Origin: Eubacteriaceae bacterium | GTDB taxonomy: Bacteria > Bacillota > Clostridia > Eubacteriales > Alkalibacteraceae | NCBI GenBank assembly: GCA_013335935.1 | Contig: JAAXUP010000015.1 | Coordinates: 1 to 34,925, forward strand | Length of the DNA: 34,925 nucleotides | Direction of reading: 5' to 3' | In this document: piece after piece, positions 33,053-34,925 of the stretch | Numbering within the stretch: position 1 is the stretch's first letter | Layout of the letters: every line of letters begins with the position of its first letter | Position numbers and translations under genes: made by a program | Notes under the pieces: generated by a model | Seen by the model: only the letters and a program-made list of their open reading frames with translations | Database searches by the model: none | Told to the model about the DNA's origin: nothing

Positions 33053-34438
33053 TTAATTATTCTCTAAATTAGCCAGGTAGTTCTTGTTGATGGAAAATAC
33101 CTTTTCCATGTTTTCCGGGGAGGGACCGCCGGTGAGCTTCCTGTTGTTTACACAGGCTTCGATGGTAATGCTTTCATAGATGGTGTCGTCAAAGATCTCA
33201 TGGAGATTTTTGAATTCTTGAAGGGATAGATCTTCAATATTCTTGTTGTTTTCAATGCAGTAAAGCACCAGTTTTCCTATGACAGCGTGGGCTTCCCTGA
33301 AGGGCATGCCTTTTTTAACAAGCCAGTCTGCTGCGTCGGTTGCGTTGGTAAATGCTTTTTTTGCACCTTCGTACATGACTTCCTTGTTTATAGTCATGGT
33401 CCTGACCATATCGGTAAAGATGGGAAGGCACATGGTGAGGGTTTTCACGGAATCAAAAACCGCCTCCTTGTCCTCCTGCATGTCCTTGTTGTATGCCAGG
33501 GGGATCCCTTTCATCGTAGTCAGGAGAGCCATAAGATTTCCATAAACTCTTCCGGTTTTTCCCCGGACAAGTTCAGCGATGTCTGGATTTTTCTTCTGGG
33601 GCATGATGCTGCTTCCTGTTGAATAGGCATCGTCCAGCTTGATGAAATTGAATTCATCCGTACACCATAAGATGATTTCTTCGCTGAATCGGCTTAGGTG
33701 CATCTGGATGAGAGACATGGCGCTCAAGAATTCTATGCAGAAATCCCTGTCGGAAACGCCGTCCATGCTGTTTAAGGTGACCGAACCGAAATCCAGCAGC
33801 GATGCCACCAGGTCTCGGTCTAAATTGTAGGTTGTTCCCGCAAGAGCGCTGGAACCAAGGGGCATAACGTTAGTCCTTTTATAGCAATCTTCGATTCGGC
33901 CTCTGTCACGCTTCAACATTTCGAAATAGGCCATCAAATGATGCGCAAAGGTCACAGGCTGAGCTTTCTGAAGATGGGTGTATCCCGGCATAATGGTCAT
34001 TACATTTTTTTCAGCGATTTCAAGAAGCACTTCCTGAAGGTCGTGGATCATGGAGTCGATAAGGATAAGCTTATCCTTCACATACATTCTCATGTCCAGG
34101 GCGACCTGATCGTTACGGCTTCTTCCTGTATGTAGCTTTTTACCTGTTTCGCCAATCCTCTGGATCAGGAGTTTTTCCACATTCATATGGATGTCCTCAG
34201 CAGAGACATCAAATGTCACCGTTCCTTCATCAATATCTTTAAGTATTCCCTTTAGTCCGTCTATGATGACTTCGCTTTCCCTTAAGCTGATTATTCCTTG
34301 TTTACCAAGCATTTCGGCATGTGCAATACTGCCATTAATGTCATAGCTATAGAGAACATTGTCAAAATGTATGGATGAATTGAAATCATCGGTTAAAGGA
34401 TTTGTTTCCTTGGTAAATCTTCCGCCCCATAGTTTCAT
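33053..34438 (-). CDS. argH: argininosuccinate lyase
   Basis: Last step of arginine synthesis: cleaves argininosuccinate to arginine and fumarate. The 461 residues are standard. Fumarase/aspartase superfamily regions are visible: TGRSRNDQVALDMRMY, GYTHLQKAQPVTFAHH with the catalytic His, and the signature GSSIMPQKKNPD. ATG 34438 has AAGGAAG about 8 bases upstream on the minus strand, 17 bases after argG, so they form an operon in the order argG-argH. A terminator follows. Confidence 0.97.
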   Translation of the reverse strand: MKLWGGRFTKETNPLTDDFNSSIHFDNVLYSYDINGSIAHAEMLGKQGIISLRESEVIIDGLKGILKDIDEGTVTFDVSAEDIHMNVEKLLIQRIGETGKKLHTGRSRNDQVALDMRMYVKDKLILIDSMIHDLQEVLLEIAEKNVMTIMPGYTHLQKAQPVTFAHHLMAYFEMLKRDRGRIEDCYKRTNVMPLGSSALAGTTYNLDRDLVASLLDFGSVTLNSMDGVSDRDFCIEFLSAMSLIQMHLSRFSEEIILWCTDEFNFIKLDDAYSTGSSIMPQKKNPDIAELVRGKTGRVYGNLMALLTTMKGIPLAYNKDMQEDKEAVFDSVKTLTMCLPIFTDMVRTMTINKEVMYEGAKKAFTNATDAADWLVKKGMPFREAHAVIGKLVLYCIENNKNIEDLSLQEFKNLHEIFDDTIYESITIEACVNNRKLTGGPSPENMEKVFSINKNYLANLENN

Positions 34439-34455
34439 GGCTTCACTTCCTTAAT

Positions 34456-34925
34456 TTAAAGTTGTTTGTTTTTTTCTTTCATAAGCGCCCTTACTTTAAG
34501 CGGCAATCCGAAAAGCTTAATGAAGCCTTCTGCATCCTTATGATTGTAAAGTTCACCGGTATCAAAGCTAGAAATTTCTTCGTTGTATAAAGAATATTTC
34601 GATTCGATGCCTGCCAGCACGATATTGCCTTTATAGAGTTTAAGCTTAACTTTTCCGGTGATTATTTTTTGTGTTTCATCCACGAAAGCGCTCATGGCTT
34701 CCCTTAATGGGGTATACCATTGTCCGTTATAGACCATTTCGGCAAATTTGGTGGATACGATCTGTTTGAAGGAATAGGTTTCCTTGTCAAGACACAGGTG
34801 CTCCATTTCCTGATGGGCTTTATAAAGAATCGTACCACCTGGAGTCTCGTAGATCCCTCGGGATTTCATTCCAACCACACGATTTTCGATCAAATCGATG
34901 ACCCCTATTCCGTGCTTGCCGCCTA
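34456..34925 (-). CDS. argG: argininosuccinate synthase, C-terminal part (5' end outside window)
   Basis: The frame is open to the right edge. The visible residues begin [18 protein letters not shown] and continue [12 protein letters not shown], then [21 protein letters not shown], all characteristic of the C-terminal half of ArgG, which joins citrulline and aspartate with ATP. About 155 residues are in the window, ending in KEKNKQL. It is co-oriented with argH, 17 bases away. The ATP-binding N-terminus is not visible. Confidence 0.95.
   Translation of the reverse strand, partial: GGKHGIGVIDLIENRVVGMKSRGIYETPGGTILYKAHQEMEHLCLDKETYSFKQIVSTKFAEMVYNGQWYTPLREAMSAFVDETQKIITGKVKLKLYKGNIVLAGIESKYSLYNEEISSFDTGELYNHKDAEGFIKLFGLPLKVRALMKEKNKQL

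Noticed and set aside
1-34925. tRNA, rRNA or prophage genes
   Set aside because: No cloverleaf-like segment, rRNA stretch or phage gene was noticed on either strand by eye; a covariance search was not possible.

Overview
The window looks like a chromosomal segment of an anaerobic, low-to-moderate GC Gram-positive bacterium, most likely a member of the Clostridia. The evidence is the set of HPr kinase, UvrC, a bifunctional NAD(P)HX repair enzyme, a YerC/TrpR-like regulator, the B12-binding radical SAM pair (TIGR03960/TIGR03936 types), strong GGAGG ribosome sites, AT-rich promoters, and several oxygen-sensitive radical SAM/metal-cofactor genes. The assignment rests on gene content only.

Layout. 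(1) 1-2862: the tail of a small redox-type protein, an intact IS630-family element (126-1379, TA-flanked), and a radical SAM gene with N-terminal Cys clusters (TrsS/Tes-like). (2) 2860-9427: a small minus-strand gene, uvrC, a repeat-filled spacer with two REP-like hairpins, an operon (HAD phosphatase, hprK, PHP phosphoesterase, cyclophilin) behind a near-consensus promoter, then a convergent DegV gene. (3) 9428-10235: a gene-poor leader with a good promoter, a structured RNA candidate, an intrinsic terminator and gene debris. (4) 10236-17030: a compact seven-gene plus-strand cluster: PaaK-like AMP-forming ligase, SAM methyltransferase, C_GCAxxG_C_C protein, a second radical SAM enzyme of the same family as that in (1), a MoeA-like protein with a four-Cys tail, a histidine phosphatase, and a MobA/MocA-like nucleotidyltransferase fused to an HD domain. 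(5) 17145-28081: housekeeping genes: pgi, a UBA/membrane protein with an OmpR-type two-component pair, a TetR regulator, acpS, nnr, nadE, a YerC-like regulator, rodA. (6) 28288-34925: the TIGR03960/TIGR03936 pair, gltX, a DUF2284 Cys-rich protein, then argH and the C-terminal part of argG on the minus strand.

The most interesting part is region 4 with its partial echo in region 1. From memory, this gene set matches a conserved but functionally uncharacterised neighbourhood known from Desulfovibrio (DVU_1551 to DVU_1557 families; radical SAM 'TrsS', methyltransferase 'TrsM'), found near molybdenum hydroxylases. My inference is that it builds or modifies a molybdopterin-type cofactor, or matures an enzyme that carries one. 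A leader RNA upstream that weakly resembles a Moco/Tuco riboswitch would fit this, but no structural molybdoenzyme gene lies in the window. Both copies of the system carry damage at the position of the small DVU_1557-like gene: one copy is followed by an IS630 insertion, the other survives only as a degenerate tail.

A second theme is intergenic sequence. Three spacers (5066-5450, 24102-24483, 28082-28260) are mosaics of the same short phrases, and two of them end in GTAG-plus-palindrome hairpins of REP type.
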